A stretch of 64,000 nucleotides of DNA from Bradyrhizobium commune (lineage in GTDB: Bacteria; Pseudomonadota; Alphaproteobacteria; Rhizobiales; Xanthobacteraceae), in contig NZ_CP061379.1 of the NCBI RefSeq assembly GCF_015624505.1, forward strand, positions 7,501,001 to 7,565,000, read 5' to 3'. Within the stretch, counting starts at the first letter, position 1. Every line of letters begins with the position of its first letter. The translations under genes and the position numbers were made by a program. Under the pieces are notes generated by a model that did no database searches, was not told the DNA's origin, and saw only the letters and a list, made by a program, of their open reading frames with translations. Shown here one piece after another: positions 52,214 through 62,026 of the stretch.

Positions 52214-55003
52214 ATGGACAGCGTCACGACTGAGCACAGGCCAGAGGCGGATGATCGCTTCGACACCGCGCGGATCACCGCCGCGGTCGACGCGCTTGCC
52301 GAAAAGCACGAGGGGCGCGAGGACGCGTTCCGCACCGCGACCGCGCAGCTGCTCAAGGCCGAGCTGATCGCGGCGCGCGCAGCCGCGCAAGCGATCCTGC
52401 TGAAGGACCGCCACGGCCGCCGCTGCGCCGAGCGGCTGTGCCATGTGCAGGACGAGATCATCCGCATCCTGTATTCGGCGGCGACCCGTCATCTCTACCG
52501 CTCGCCGATTCCGAGCGGGGCCGAGCGCATGGCGGTGGTCGCGACCGGCGGCTATGGCCGCGGCCTGATGGCCCCCGAGTCCGATATCGATCTGCTGTTC
52601 ATCCTTCCCTACAAGCAGACCGCCTGGGGCGAGCAGGTCGCGGAAGCCATCCTCTATTGTCTCTGGGACATGGGGCTGAAGGTCGGCCACGCCACCCGCT
52701 CGGTCGATGAATCGATCCGGCAGGCGCGCGGCGACATGACGATCCGCACTGCAATCCTGGAGACGCGCTTCCTCACCGGCGACCAGCCGCTCTACGACGA
52801 GCTGGTCGACCGCTTCGACAAGGAGGTCGTGCAGGGCACTGCGTCCGAGTTCGTCACCGCCAAGCTCGCCGAGCGCGAGGAGCGGCATCGCCGCGGCGGC
52901 CAATCGCGCTATCTGGTCGAGCCCAATGTCAAGGACGGCAAGGGCGCGCTGCGCGACCTGCACACGCTGTTCTGGATCGCGAAATACGTCTACCGCGTCC
53001 GCGATACCGACGAGCTGGTCGAGCGCGGCGTGTTCGACGCGCAGGAATACCGGACCTTCCGCCGCTGCGCCGATTTCCTCTGGTCGGTGCGCTGCAATCT
53101 GCATTTCTACTCCGGCCGCGCCGAAGAGCGCCTGTCCTTCGACCTCCAGCGCGAGATCGCGATCCGGCTCGGCTATACCTCGCATCCCGGCATGCAGGAC
53201 GTCGAGCGCTTCATGAAGCATTACTTCCTCGTCGCCAAGGAGGTCGGCAACCTCACCGCCATCCTCTGCGCCAAGCTCGAAGACCAGCAGGCCAAACCCG
53301 CACCGGTGCTGAGCCGGATGATGGCGCGGCTGCGCCCGATCCCGGTGAAGCGGCGCGTGCCCGACAGCGACGACTTCATCGTCGACAACAACCGCATCAA
53401 CGTCGCCGCGCCCGACATCTTCAAGCACGACCCGGTCAACCTGATCCGCATCTTCCGCCTGGCGCAGAAGAACAACCTCGCCTTCCACCCCGATGCGATG
53501 CGCGACGTGACGCGCTCGCTCGGCATGATCAATGCGAGCCTGCGCGAAAATCCCGAAGCCAACCGGCTGTTCATGGAGATCCTGACCTCCGACAACGCCG
53601 AGATCGTGCTGCGGCGGATGAACGAGACCGGCGTGCTCGGCCATTTCATCCGCGCCTTCGGCAAGATCGTTTCGATGATGCAGTTCAACATGTATCATCA
53701 CTACACCGTCGACGAGCATCTGATCCGCTGCATCGGCTTCCTCCAGGACATCGAGCGCGGCGGCATCGAGGAGTTCGCGCTCGCCAGCGACCTGATGCGC
53801 AAGTCTCGCCCCGAGCACCGCGCGGTGATCTACATCGCCACGCTGCTGCACGACGTCGCCAAGGGCCGGCCCGAGGATCACTCGATTGCGGGCGCCAAGG
53901 TGGCGCGTCGGCTCTGCCCGCGGCTCGGCTTCAGCCCGGCCGACACCGAACTCGTGGCGTGGCTGATCGAGGAACACCTCACGATGTCCACCGTCGCGCA
54001 GTCGCGCGACCTGTCCGACCACAAGACCATCGAGAATTTCGCCGCCGTGGTGCAGTCGGTCGAGCAGATGAAGCTGCTGACGATCCTCACCACCGCCGAC
54101 ATCCGCGGCGTCGGCCCGGGCGTGTGGAACGGCTGGAAGGCGCAGCTTCTGCGCTCGCTTTATTATGAAACAGAGCCGGTCCTGACCGGCGGCTTCTCGG
54201 AAGTCGATCGCGGCAAGCGCCTCGCCGCGGCGCAGACCGAGTTCCGCATGGCCTTCGCCGAATGGCCGAAGGACGAACTCGATGCCTATATCGGCCGGCA
54301 CTATCCGGCCTATTGGCTCAAGGTCGAGCTGCCGCGAAAAATCCGGCACGCCCGCTTCGTCCGCTCCAGCGAGCAGGCCGGCCACAAGCTCGCGATCAAT
54401 GTCGGCTTCGACGAGGTGCGCGGCGTCACCGAGCTGACCATCTTCGCCGCCGACCATCCATGGCTGCTCTCGATCATCGCGGGTGCCTGCGCCTCGGCCG
54501 GCGCCAACATCGTCGATGCCCAGATCTACACCACGACCGACGGCCGCGCACTCGACACGATCTCGATCTCGCGGGAATACGACCGCGACGAGGACGAGGG
54601 CCGGCGCGCCACCCGGATCGGCGAAATGATCGAGGACGTGCTCGAAGGCAAGCTGCGCCTGCCGGAAGTGGTGGCGCGGCGCACCGTGCGCAGCAAGGCG
54701 CGGCCATTCGTGATCGAGCCGGAAGTCACCATCAACAACCAATGGTCCGACCGCTACACCGTGATCGAGGTGTCCGGCCTCGACCGCCCCGGCCTGCTCT
54801 ACGAGCTGACCACCGCGATCTCGAAGCTCAACCTCAACATCGCCTCCGCGCACGTCGCGACCTTCGGCGAGCGCGCCCGCGACGTGTTCTACGTCACCGA
54901 TTTGCTCGGCGCGCAGATCAACGCCCCGACCCGGCAGGCCGCGATCAAGAGCGCGCTGACCCATGTGATGGCGGGTGATAAGGCGGTCCAGCCGGCAGCG
55001 TGA
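52214..55003 (+). CDS. glnD: [Protein-PII] uridylyltransferase / uridylyl-removing enzyme
   Basis: Bifunctional nitrogen sensor of 929 aa that uridylylates PII under nitrogen limitation and removes UMP when glutamine is high. The nucleotidyltransferase site is GGYGRGLMAPESDIDLLFIL, and the HD hydrolase site is IYIATLLHDVAKGRPEDHS. Two C-terminal ACT domains bind glutamine (ELTIFAADHPWLLSIIAGAC and YTVIEVSGLDRPGLLYELT). The length and domain order are standard. Its action on PII would govern the nitrogen genes, including the urt system at the left of the window. Confidence 0.97.
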   Translation: MDSVTTEHRPEADDRFDTARITAAVDALAEKHEGREDAFRTATAQLLKAELIAARAAAQAILLKDRHGRRCAERLCHVQDEIIRILYSAATRHLYRSPIPSGAERMAVVATGGYGRGLMAPESDIDLLFILPYKQTAWGEQVAEAILYCLWDMGLKVGHATRSVDESIRQARGDMTIRTAILETRFLTGDQPLYDELVDRFDKEVVQGTASEFVTAKLAEREERHRRGGQSRYLVEPNVKDGKGALRDLHTLFWIAKYVYRVRDTDELVERGVFDAQEYRTFRRCADFLWSVRCNLHFYSGRAEERLSFDLQREIAIRLGYTSHPGMQDVERFMKHYFLVAKEVGNLTAILCAKLEDQQAKPAPVLSRMMARLRPIPVKRRVPDSDDFIVDNNRINVAAPDIFKHDPVNLIRIFRLAQKNNLAFHPDAMRDVTRSLGMINASLRENPEANRLFMEILTSDNAEIVLRRMNETGVLGHFIRAFGKIVSMMQFNMYHHYTVDEHLIRCIGFLQDIERGGIEEFALASDLMRKSRPEHRAVIYIATLLHDVAKGRPEDHSIAGAKVARRLCPRLGFSPADTELVAWLIEEHLTMSTVAQSRDLSDHKTIENFAAVVQSVEQMKLLTILTTADIRGVGPGVWNGWKAQLLRSLYYETEPVLTGGFSEVDRGKRLAAAQTEFRMAFAEWPKDELDAYIGRHYPAYWLKVELPRKIRHARFVRSSEQAGHKLAINVGFDEVRGVTELTIFAADHPWLLSIIAGACASAGANIVDAQIYTTTDGRALDTISISREYDRDEDEGRRATRIGEMIEDVLEGKLRLPEVVARRTVRSKARPFVIEPEVTINNQWSDRYTVIEVSGLDRPGLLYELTTAISKLNLNIASAHVATFGERARDVFYVTDLLGAQINAPTRQAAIKSALTHVMAGDKAVQPAA

Positions 55004-55013
55004 AGGCGGCGGG

Positions 55014-55544
55014 CTAAACCTCGACCCCCTCGTGCCGGAGCAGCCAGCGCTTGCGCGCGAGGCCGCCGCCATACTTCACCAGCGAACCATCGGCACCGAT
55101 CAGCCGATGGCACGGCAACACCACGCTGATCGGGTTGGAGCCGTTGGCGTGGCCGACGGCGCGGATGGCCTTGGGCATCTCGATCTTTGCCGCCAACGCG
55201 CCGTAGCTCATCGTGGTGCCGGCGGGGATCTTCGCGAGCGCCGTCCAGACCTTTTGCTGGAACGGCGTGCCGGCGATACGCCATGCGATCGCCGCGAGCT
55301 GTCCGAGATCACCTGCGAAATAATCCGATAGCGCAGTCCTCATCGCAGCCGGCGCGGAGCGCTCGCGCAGATCCACCGCGCCGTATTGCAGCCGCAAGAG
55401 CTCGCGCATCCGATGCTCGTAATCTTCCCAGTCGAGCGCGCGCAGCGCGCCCTCGGCATCGGTGACGAGCAGGGCGATGCCGATCGGCGTCTTCAGACGA
55501 TCGAGGCCAAAACTTTCGGGCGCGCTGGTTGATCGAGCGGGCAT
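55014..55544 (-). CDS. Methylated-DNA-[protein]-cysteine S-methyltransferase
   Basis: Suicide DNA repair protein of 176 aa (start MPARSTSAPE at 55544; an ATG at 55568 is possible). It removes O6-alkyl groups from guanine onto the cysteine of ISVVLPCHRLIGADG (Cys145). The DNA-binding winged helix is FQQKVWTALAKIPAGTTMSYGALA and the asparagine hinge is VGHANGSNP. The protein lacks the Ada metal-binding domain, so it resembles Ogt. It converges on glnD with 10 bases between stops. Confidence 0.93.
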   Translation of the reverse strand: MPARSTSAPESFGLDRLKTPIGIALLVTDAEGALRALDWEDYEHRMRELLRLQYGAVDLRERSAPAAMRTALSDYFAGDLGQLAAIAWRIAGTPFQQKVWTALAKIPAGTTMSYGALAAKIEMPKAIRAVGHANGSNPISVVLPCHRLIGADGSLVKYGGGLARKRWLLRHEGVEV

Positions 55545-55626
55545 GCGGCACCACGGCAAACGAAACACACCATCGCACTTGCCACGCCGGCCATGCTAAC
55601 GTCCACCCGAAAGCTGGGGGGCTCAA

Positions 55627-55989
55627 TTGATCCTGATCGCGAATGTCCTGGTGGCGCTGGTCGCCGCACTGCACGCCTACTTTTTGATTCTGGAGATGTT
55701 TCTCTGGGACAAGCCGCTTGGCTTGAAGACATTCCGCAATACGCCGGAGAAGGCCGAGATCACGAAAGTGCTGGCTGCGAATCAGGGGCTCTATAACGGC
55801 TTCCTGGTCGCCGGCCTGATCTGGGGCCTGCTGCATGGCAACCCGGTCTTCGCGTTCCAGATCAAGGTCTTTTTCCTGATCTGCGTGATCGTGGCCGGCG
55901 CCTATGGCGCGGCGACCGTCAGCACACGCATCCTGATCGTGCAGGCGCTGCCGGCGGCGATCGCGCTGGGTGCACTGTTTCTCGCCTGA
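55627..55989 (+). CDS. DUF1304 small membrane protein
   Basis: A 120-aa protein with four predicted membrane helices: ILIANVLVALVAALHAYFLI, LYNGFLVAGLIWGLLHG, FQIKVFFLICVIVAGAYGAA and LIVQALPAAIALGALFL. The start is a TTG at 55627 after a GGGGGG run. The motif MFLWDKPLGLKTFRNTPEKA, then NQGLYNGFLVAGL, is characteristic of DUF1304. Function is unknown. It stands between the Ogt-like gene and the binding protein gene, divergent from the former. Confidence 0.88.
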   Translation: MILIANVLVALVAALHAYFLILEMFLWDKPLGLKTFRNTPEKAEITKVLAANQGLYNGFLVAGLIWGLLHGNPVFAFQIKVFFLICVIVAGAYGAATVSTRILIVQALPAAIALGALFLA

Positions 55990-56123
55990 GACGCTACGGC
56001 GCAGCGCCGCGATCCTTGCGCGGCGCGCGCCCTTCCTCCACAATCTTCGGCAGCGATGGCGACCGTTGCAATCAACGGAAAAAGACCGTCGGCCGGAAAT
56101 TCCGTCAGGAGGAACAACCCAAC

Positions 56124-57350
56124 ATGAGCAATCGCAGAGTCTTTCTAACTGCCACGGCGGCGCTCGCCTTCGCGCTCTCCGCCAACCAGGCCCTCGCCCA
56201 GAAGAAATATGACACCGGCGCGAGCGACACCGAGATCAAGATCGGCCAGACCGTGCCGTTCTCCGGCGCCTATTCCGTCTACGCCAATATCGGCAAGACC
56301 CAGGCCGCCTACTTCAAGATGATCAATGATCAGGGCGGCATCAACGGCCGCAAGATCAACCTGATCCAATATGACGATGCCTATTCGCCGCCGAAGACGG
56401 TCGAGCAGGTCCGCAAGCTGGTCGAAGGCGACGAGGTGCTCTTCACCTTCCAGATCATTGGCACGGCCGCGAACGCCGCAGTGCAAAAATATCTGAACAG
56501 CAAGAAGGTGCCGCAGCTGTTGGCCTCCACCGGCGCCGCGCGCTTCAACGATCCGCAGAACTATCCCTGGACCATCGCCTACAATCCCAACTACATCTCC
56601 GAGGGCCGCATCTACGCCAAGTACATTCTCAAGGAGCATCCGAACGCCAAGATCGGCGTGCTCTACCAGAATGACGACATGGGCCGCGACTATCTTGCAG
56701 GCCTGAAGAGCGGCCTCGGCGACAAGGCCGCCAGCATGATCGTCGGCGAAGTTTCCTACGAAGTCACCGATCCGACGGTGGACTCGCAGGTGGTCAAGCT
56801 GAAATCGATGGGCGCCGACCTGTTCTATGACGCGTCGACGCCGAAGTTCGCGGCGCAGGCGATCAAGAAAGTCGCCGAGCTCGGCTGGACGCCGGTGCAT
56901 ATCGTCGACATCAATGCGAGCCCGATCTCGGCGACGCTGAAGCCGGCCGGCCTCGACATCTCCAAGGGCATCATCTCGACTCAATATGGCAAGGAGCCGG
57001 GCGATCCGCAGTGGAAGGACGATCCGGGTGTGAAGGCCTTCTTCGCCTTCATGGACAAGTATTTCCCCGAAGGCGACAAGCTCAACACCGTCAACACCTA
57101 CGCCTATTCGGTGGCCGAGCTGCTGACGCAGGTGCTGAAGCAATGCGGCGACGACCTGTCGCGAGAGAACGTCATGAAGCAGGTCGCCAACATCAAGGAC
57201 TTCACCCCGAGCTTCGCGCTGCCCGGCATCAAGATCAACACCGGGCCGAACGACTATCGCGTCAACAAGCAGATGCAGATGATGAAGTTCAACGGCGAAC
57301 GCTGGGAGCTGTTCGGCCCGATCATCGAGGACTCGGGGCCGTCGGGTTAG
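56124..57350 (+). CDS. Branched-chain amino acid type ABC transporter binding protein
   Basis: Periplasmic substrate-binding protein of 408 aa starting at 56124 after GGAGGAACAACC. A signal peptide is clear (MSNRRVFLTATAALAFALSA, ending QALAQ). The mature protein has TEIKIGQTVPFSGAYSVYAN and NDQGGINGRKINLIQYDDAY, typical of the Leu/Ile/Val or aromatic-compound family. No permease or ATPase gene is adjacent, so it must join components encoded elsewhere. Aromatic acids, amides or amino acids are possible ligands. Confidence 0.9.
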   Translation: MSNRRVFLTATAALAFALSANQALAQKKYDTGASDTEIKIGQTVPFSGAYSVYANIGKTQAAYFKMINDQGGINGRKINLIQYDDAYSPPKTVEQVRKLVEGDEVLFTFQIIGTAANAAVQKYLNSKKVPQLLASTGAARFNDPQNYPWTIAYNPNYISEGRIYAKYILKEHPNAKIGVLYQNDDMGRDYLAGLKSGLGDKAASMIVGEVSYEVTDPTVDSQVVKLKSMGADLFYDASTPKFAAQAIKKVAELGWTPVHIVDINASPISATLKPAGLDISKGIISTQYGKEPGDPQWKDDPGVKAFFAFMDKYFPEGDKLNTVNTYAYSVAELLTQVLKQCGDDLSRENVMKQVANIKDFTPSFALPGIKINTGPNDYRVNKQMQMMKFNGERWELFGPIIEDSGPSG

Positions 57351-57360
57351 GCACAACTGA

Positions 57361-57472
57361 GTAGGGTGGGTTAGCCGGGCGGCTGCGCGAAGCGTAGTGC
57401 CCCGGCGTAACCCACCTCTTCTGCGTCGGAGCCATAGACAGTGGTGGGTTACGCTTCGCTAACCCACCCTAC
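57361..57472. repeat. GTAGGGTGGG palindromic repeat, copy 3
   Basis: GTAGGGTGGGTTAGC and GCTAACCCACCCTAC at the ends, with inner GCGTAACCCACC / GGTGGGTTACGC, making a long hairpin between the binding protein and the DUF1330 gene. It shares the first ten bases with copies 1 and 2 but has TTAGC where they have CAAAGC, so it is a variant subfamily. Confidence 0.8.
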
Positions 57473-57491
57473 AAAGCTACAAATCGCGAAC

Positions 57492-57917
57492 TCAGGAAGG
57501 GATCTCCCCAAACGTCTTCCCGACCGGCAGCACGGCGTGCCGGATCAGGCGCGAATCCTCGACTCCGGCTTGCCGGTGCTTCACGGCCTCCCGATAGACG
57601 GGGTCGCGGATCATCTCGACGAAGGCGGCGACGCTCGGGTATTCGGCGATGAAGCAATGGTCCCAACGCTCCTCCCTCGGGCCGATCAGCATCAGCTCGA
57701 ACCTGCCTTGCCAGACGATGCGGCCGCCGAGGCGCTCGAACACCGGACCGCTCTCGCGGCCATAGGCCGCATAGGCTTCGGCACCGCTGGCTTTCCTCCC
57801 ATCCGGATAGGCCGCCTCCTTGCGCAACCGCACCAGATTGAGCATGTGAATCGGGCCCGGGCGGTCGTTCTCCCGGAATTGCGCAAAGATCTCCTTGGTC
57901 GGATCGATATGGCCCAT
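57492..57917 (-). CDS. DUF1330 family protein
   Basis: A 141-aa small alpha/beta barrel (ferredoxin-like) protein. The start MGHIDPTKEIFAQFRENDRP, then MLNLVRLRKEAAYPDGRK, and WDHCFIAEYPSVAAFVEMI with DPVYREAVKHRQAG follow the DUF1330 pattern. Function is unknown. Members resemble stress-responsive dimeric barrel monooxygenases, but no catalytic residues are known. It converges on the binding protein gene across the palindromic repeat. Confidence 0.87.
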   Translation of the reverse strand: MGHIDPTKEIFAQFRENDRPGPIHMLNLVRLRKEAAYPDGRKASGAEAYAAYGRESGPVFERLGGRIVWQGRFELMLIGPREERWDHCFIAEYPSVAAFVEMIRDPVYREAVKHRQAGVEDSRLIRHAVLPVGKTFGEIPS

Positions 57918-58091
57918 GCGGGTTCCCTCTTCTTTATATGATATGCCGGCGATCCTAGCGCCACGGCCGGACGGGCGGAACTGCGGCAGGCGAATGCCGC
58001 ACCTCCTAATCGCGCGTTAAGGTCTGCGTAACCGGGCCTTAAACAGCCGCCGCTAGCGTGCGGCGGGGCGGGGTGACCGGGCGTTTCGCGT

Positions 58092-60296
58092 ATGGGGTCG
58101 GCAAAGAAAAAGGGTGGGCGGAAAGAGCCGCTGTTCGGCTTGCCCGCGGCGCTCGCCGATCTGCGCCTGACGGCGGCGGACCGCATTCCCAACGCCGAGG
58201 ACAAGCCGAAGAAGTCGGCCAAGCGCAAGACCGAAACGTCCGACGACGAGCCGCCGCGCGAAAGGAAAGCGCCCGTGAGCCGCAGCAGTGCCAAGCGCCG
58301 GTCAAAGTCGGGGGGCGGCTTCGGCCTTGGCCGCCTGGTTTATTGGGGCGCGGTCGCGAGCCTGTGGGGCGTGATCGCCGTGATCGGCGTGGTGATCTGG
58401 GTTGGCGCCCATCTGCCGCCGATCCAGTCGCTGGAGATCCCCAAGCGACCGCCGACGATCCAGATCGTCGGCATGGATGGCAGCATGCTGGCGCAACGCG
58501 GCGAGATGGCCGGCGCCAATGTCTCGCTGAAGGACCTGCCGCCCTATCTGCCCAAAGCCTTCATCGCCATCGAGGACCGCCGCTTCTATTCGCATTTCGG
58601 CATCGACCCGATCGGCATCCTGCGCGCGCTCGTCACCAACGTGCTCCATCGCGGCGTGTCGCAGGGCGGCTCGACGCTGACGCAGCAGCTCGCCAAAAAC
58701 CTGTTCCTGACCCAGGAACGCACCATGGCGCGCAAGCTCCAGGAGGCCGAGCTCGCGATCTGGCTGGAGCGCAAGCATTCCAAGAACGAGATTTTGGAGC
58801 TCTATCTCAACCGCGTCTATTTCGGCTCCGGCGCCTATGGCGTCGAGGCTGCCGCGCAAAAGTATTTCGGCAAGCCGGCGAAGAACGTGACGATCGCCGA
58901 GGCCGCGATGCTGGCCGGCCTGGTCAAATCGCCCTCGCGCCTGGCGCCGAACCGCAATCCCGAAGGCGCCGAGGAGCGCGCGAAAATCGTGCTCGCGGCG
59001 ATGGCGGACGCCAAGTTCATCACCGACGCGCAGGCGCAGGCCTCGATCGGCCATCCCTCCTACAATGTAAAGCCGGCCGGCGCCGGCACGGTGAACTACG
59101 TCGCCGACTGGATCGGCGAGGTGCTGGACGATCTGGTCGGCCAGATCGACGAGAGCATCAAAGTCGAGACCACGATCGATCCAAAGCTCCAGAGCGTCGC
59201 GGAAGCCGCCGTCATCGACGAGCTCGCGGCCAAGAGCGTGAAATTCAATGTCAGCCAGGGCGCGCTGGTGGCGATGACGCCCGACGGCGCGGTGCGCGCC
59301 ATGGTGGGCGGGCGGAACTATTCCGACAGCCAGTACAACCGCGCGGTCACCGCCAAGCGCCAGCCTGGCTCCTCGTTCAAGCCGTTCGTGTACCTGACCG
59401 CGATGGAGCAAGGGCTGACGCCCGACACCATCCGCCAGGACGCGCCGATCGAGGTCAAGGGCTGGAAGCCCGAGAACTACACCCATGAATATTTCGGCGC
59501 GGTCACGCTGACCCAGGCGCTGGCGATGTCGCTCAACACGGTCGCCATCCGCCTCGGCCTCGAGGTGGGACCGAAGAACGTGGTGCGTACCGCACACCGG
59601 CTCGGCATCTCCTCAAAGCTCGAGCCGAACGCCTCGATCGCGCTCGGCACCTCCGAGGTCTCCGTGGTCGAGCTGGTCGGCGCCTATGCCCCGTTCGCCA
59701 ATGGCGGCTTTGCAGCTACCCCGCATGTGGTGACGCGGATCAAGACGCTCGACGGCAAGCTGCTCTACATGCGGCCTGCCGACGAGCACAACCAGGTGAT
59801 CGAGCCGCGCTACGTCGCGATGATGAACACGATGATGCGGGAGACGCTGATCTCCGGCACCGCCAAGAAGGCGGAGATCCCGGGCTGGCCGGCGGCCGGC
59901 AAGACCGGCACCAGCCAGGATTATCGCGACGCCTGGTTCATCGGCTACACCGCCAACCTCGTCACCGGCGTCTGGCTTGGCAATGACGACAACTCGCCGA
60001 CCAGGAAGGCGACCGGCGGCGGCCTGCCGGTGGAAGTCTGGACCCGCTTCATGCGCACCGCGCACGAGGGCGTGCCGGTGGCGGCCTTGCCGAACGCGCA
60101 AGGCAATTGGGGCCTATCGAACCTCGCGCAGGCGGCGTCGCAGGTGTCACCGCCAGCGCCCGGACCTGCACCCGCTCAGCCGTCGTACAATGGCGGCTAT
60201 CGCGCCCCGCCACCCACGCGCACCAATGTGCGGCCGGAGGCAGCCGCAGGACTTGATGGCTGGCTGATGGACCGGCTGTTTGGCGGGAATCGGTAG
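58092..60296 (+). CDS. Penicillin-binding protein 1A family (bifunctional transglycosylase/transpeptidase)
   Basis: Class A PBP of 734 aa that makes and cross-links peptidoglycan. A basic cytoplasmic start of about 80 residues precedes a membrane helix (LWGVIAVIGVVIWVGAHLP). The GT51 domain has FIAIEDRRFYSHFGIDPIGI, GGSTLTQQLAKNLFLTQER and LNRVYFGSGAYGVEAAAQKY. The transpeptidase domain has SxxK in PGSSFKPFVY, SxN in AMSLNTVAI and KTG in AGKTGTSQDYRDAW. The C-terminus is Pro-rich. The family contains PbpC/Pbp1a forms; a precise symbol is not assigned. Confidence 0.94.
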   Translation: MGSAKKKGGRKEPLFGLPAALADLRLTAADRIPNAEDKPKKSAKRKTETSDDEPPRERKAPVSRSSAKRRSKSGGGFGLGRLVYWGAVASLWGVIAVIGVVIWVGAHLPPIQSLEIPKRPPTIQIVGMDGSMLAQRGEMAGANVSLKDLPPYLPKAFIAIEDRRFYSHFGIDPIGILRALVTNVLHRGVSQGGSTLTQQLAKNLFLTQERTMARKLQEAELAIWLERKHSKNEILELYLNRVYFGSGAYGVEAAAQKYFGKPAKNVTIAEAAMLAGLVKSPSRLAPNRNPEGAEERAKIVLAAMADAKFITDAQAQASIGHPSYNVKPAGAGTVNYVADWIGEVLDDLVGQIDESIKVETTIDPKLQSVAEAAVIDELAAKSVKFNVSQGALVAMTPDGAVRAMVGGRNYSDSQYNRAVTAKRQPGSSFKPFVYLTAMEQGLTPDTIRQDAPIEVKGWKPENYTHEYFGAVTLTQALAMSLNTVAIRLGLEVGPKNVVRTAHRLGISSKLEPNASIALGTSEVSVVELVGAYAPFANGGFAATPHVVTRIKTLDGKLLYMRPADEHNQVIEPRYVAMMNTMMRETLISGTAKKAEIPGWPAAGKTGTSQDYRDAWFIGYTANLVTGVWLGNDDNSPTRKATGGGLPVEVWTRFMRTAHEGVPVAALPNAQGNWGLSNLAQAASQVSPPAPGPAPAQPSYNGGYRAPPPTRTNVRPEAAAGLDGWLMDRLFGGNR

Positions 60297-60312
60297 TCCT
60301 CAAAACAAAAAC

Positions 60313-60338
60313 CGCGAAAACAACCCCATGCACAGTAG
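60313..60338. repeat. 26-bp dispersed repeat, copy 2
   Basis: Exact match to 18910-18935 (CGCGAAAACAACCCCATGCA, then CAGTAG). It lies 16 bases past the PBP1A stop, between convergent PBP1A and Old Yellow Enzyme genes. The remaining 160 bases to 60502 show no convincing gene. Confidence 0.8.
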
Positions 60339-60502
60339 CCGCCGCATTCCGGCGGGATGCCCGGCGGATTGTCGGAAGCCATTGACGCGGCGCTGCAAAT
60401 CGGGAGCCGACGCAAGCGCCTCAATGAATCGGGCGAAGCGCACCCGTGTCGCTTCGCCCTCCCGTCACCGCCCGCGAAAGCGCGCCGCCGTGATGCGCGA
60501 GG

Positions 60503-61612
60503 CTACGAGCCTGCCTCTGCGGTAGCCTCCTTCAGGGCTGGATAATCGGTGTAACCCCTCGGCCCCACGCCGTAGAACGTCGCCGGATCCGGTTTGTTGA
60601 AGCCGCGATCGGCTTTGAAGCGCGCGACCAGATCGGGATTGGCGATGAAAAGCGTGCCGTAGGCCACCGCGTCGACCTGCCCCTTCTCGATCGCTCGGGT
60701 CCCCTTGGCCTTGTCGAAGCCCGTATTGGCAATGAAAGGCACCGACGTCATGGGGCGAAACGTTTCGGCCACGTGGTCGATCGCCACGCCTTTTGCCTGC
60801 TCTTTCTGGTTCGGCTCGAGCATCGTCAGATAGCCGACGCCTCGCGCGTCGAGCTCCCGTACGACGTAGCCGAACGTCGCGAGCGGATCACTGTCGCCCA
60901 TGCCGTACAACGAGGTCGATGGCCCGAGGCGAATGCCGACCCGATCGAGCGACCAGGAAGCGGTCATCGCATCAAGCGTCTCAAGCAGAAGTCGCGCGCG
61001 GTTTTCAATCGAGCCGCCCCAGCCGTCAGTCCGTTTGTTGCTGACATCCTGAAGGAACTGGTCGTGAAGATAGCCATTGGCGCCGTGCAACTCGACCCCG
61101 TCGAAGCCGGCGTCGCACGCGTTGCGGGTCGCCTGCGCAAAGTCGGCGATGATCGCCGGAATTTCGGCGGCGGCGAGTTCACGCGGGACGGGAAAATCCA
61201 CCTCCCGGTCCGGAAACTTGAACTTGCCTTGCGCCGGTAGCGGCGAGGGAGCAACCGGGAGCGCGCCACCGCGCATGTCGGGATGGGCGACACGGCCGCA
61301 ATGCCAGAGCTGGCAGTAAATGCGGCCGCCGGCGGCGTGAACTGCATTCGTCACCTTTCGCCAGCCTTCGATCTGGTCGGCGCGCCAGATCCCGGGGCCG
61401 TTGATGACACCCTTGCCCTGTTCCGAGACGGCCGTGCAGTCCGTCACGATCAGGCCGGCCGCGGCGCGCTGGGCAAAATACTCCGCCATCAGCGCCGTGG
61501 GCACATTGTCTTGCGTGGCGCGGGTCCGCGTCATCGCCGACATCCAGATGCGATTGGGCAGAGCCAATCCGTGAAGATCCATTGGCGTGAAGAGGTCAGT
61601 CATTTCGTTCAT
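60503..61612 (-). CDS. Old Yellow Enzyme family alkene reductase
   Basis: FMN-dependent ene-reductase of up to 369 aa (ATGs at 61612 and 61603; MTDLFTPMDLHGL is the family-like start). The N-terminal FMN site is ALPNRIWMSAMTRTRATQ, the substrate-binding histidine and asparagine are in GVELHGANGYLHDQFLQD, and QLWHCGRVAHP plus RTDGWGGSIENRAR are conserved. It reduces activated C=C bonds or nitrate esters with NADPH. The true substrate is unknown. Confidence 0.94.
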   Translation of the reverse strand: MNEMTDLFTPMDLHGLALPNRIWMSAMTRTRATQDNVPTALMAEYFAQRAAAGLIVTDCTAVSEQGKGVINGPGIWRADQIEGWRKVTNAVHAAGGRIYCQLWHCGRVAHPDMRGGALPVAPSPLPAQGKFKFPDREVDFPVPRELAAAEIPAIIADFAQATRNACDAGFDGVELHGANGYLHDQFLQDVSNKRTDGWGGSIENRARLLLETLDAMTASWSLDRVGIRLGPSTSLYGMGDSDPLATFGYVVRELDARGVGYLTMLEPNQKEQAKGVAIDHVAETFRPMTSVPFIANTGFDKAKGTRAIEKGQVDAVAYGTLFIANPDLVARFKADRGFNKPDPATFYGVGPRGYTDYPALKEATAEAGS

Positions 61613-62026
61613 CCATCACAGGGTTCGCAGCCGGGGATCGCGCGGCACCGAAGGCTTGCTGCACATTCCGACGCCATCGGGGCAAGCGAGCACGGGACGC
61701 ATACGCAATCCGCGCGCAGGCGCGACATCGCCTTTAAGTCTTCCGGACCTGCGAGACTTCCAGACGCGCCAACGACCGGAATGGACGAATTTGCCTTATC
61801 CGCCACGCTCCATGCTGCCTTGCAGGTCAACAGACAGGACGCGGTTGGGATCGATCGACGGGATGAACTATTCGTGTAGAGATTGGAACAGCGGGACCGG
61901 CTCGCGGCGCCAGGAGGCGCCGACCGATCTTGCGATATATCAGATTATCAAAAATGCCGGATCGCGGTGCTTGCCCAGGCCCCGATCGTCGCGCGTCTAT
62001 CGCTGCGGACGACCGGGGTGCTTGCC

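Noticed and set aside
52160..55072. A 970-residue open frame on the minus strand opposite glnD
   Set aside because: It is a high-GC shadow: the sense strand encodes a complete GlnD with all catalytic motifs, while the antisense product is His/Asp/Gln-rich with no domain.
58302..59597. A 431-residue minus-strand frame opposite PBP1A, and another plus-strand frame at 58058-59488
   Set aside because: Both are alternate readings of the PBP1A coding sequence, whose GT51 and transpeptidase motifs are complete.
60357..60545. A 62-residue plus-strand frame between PBP1A and the Old Yellow Enzyme gene
   Set aside because: It lies largely in repeat-derived and convergent intergenic sequence and runs into the 3' end of the enzyme gene; no ribosome-binding site or conserved motif.
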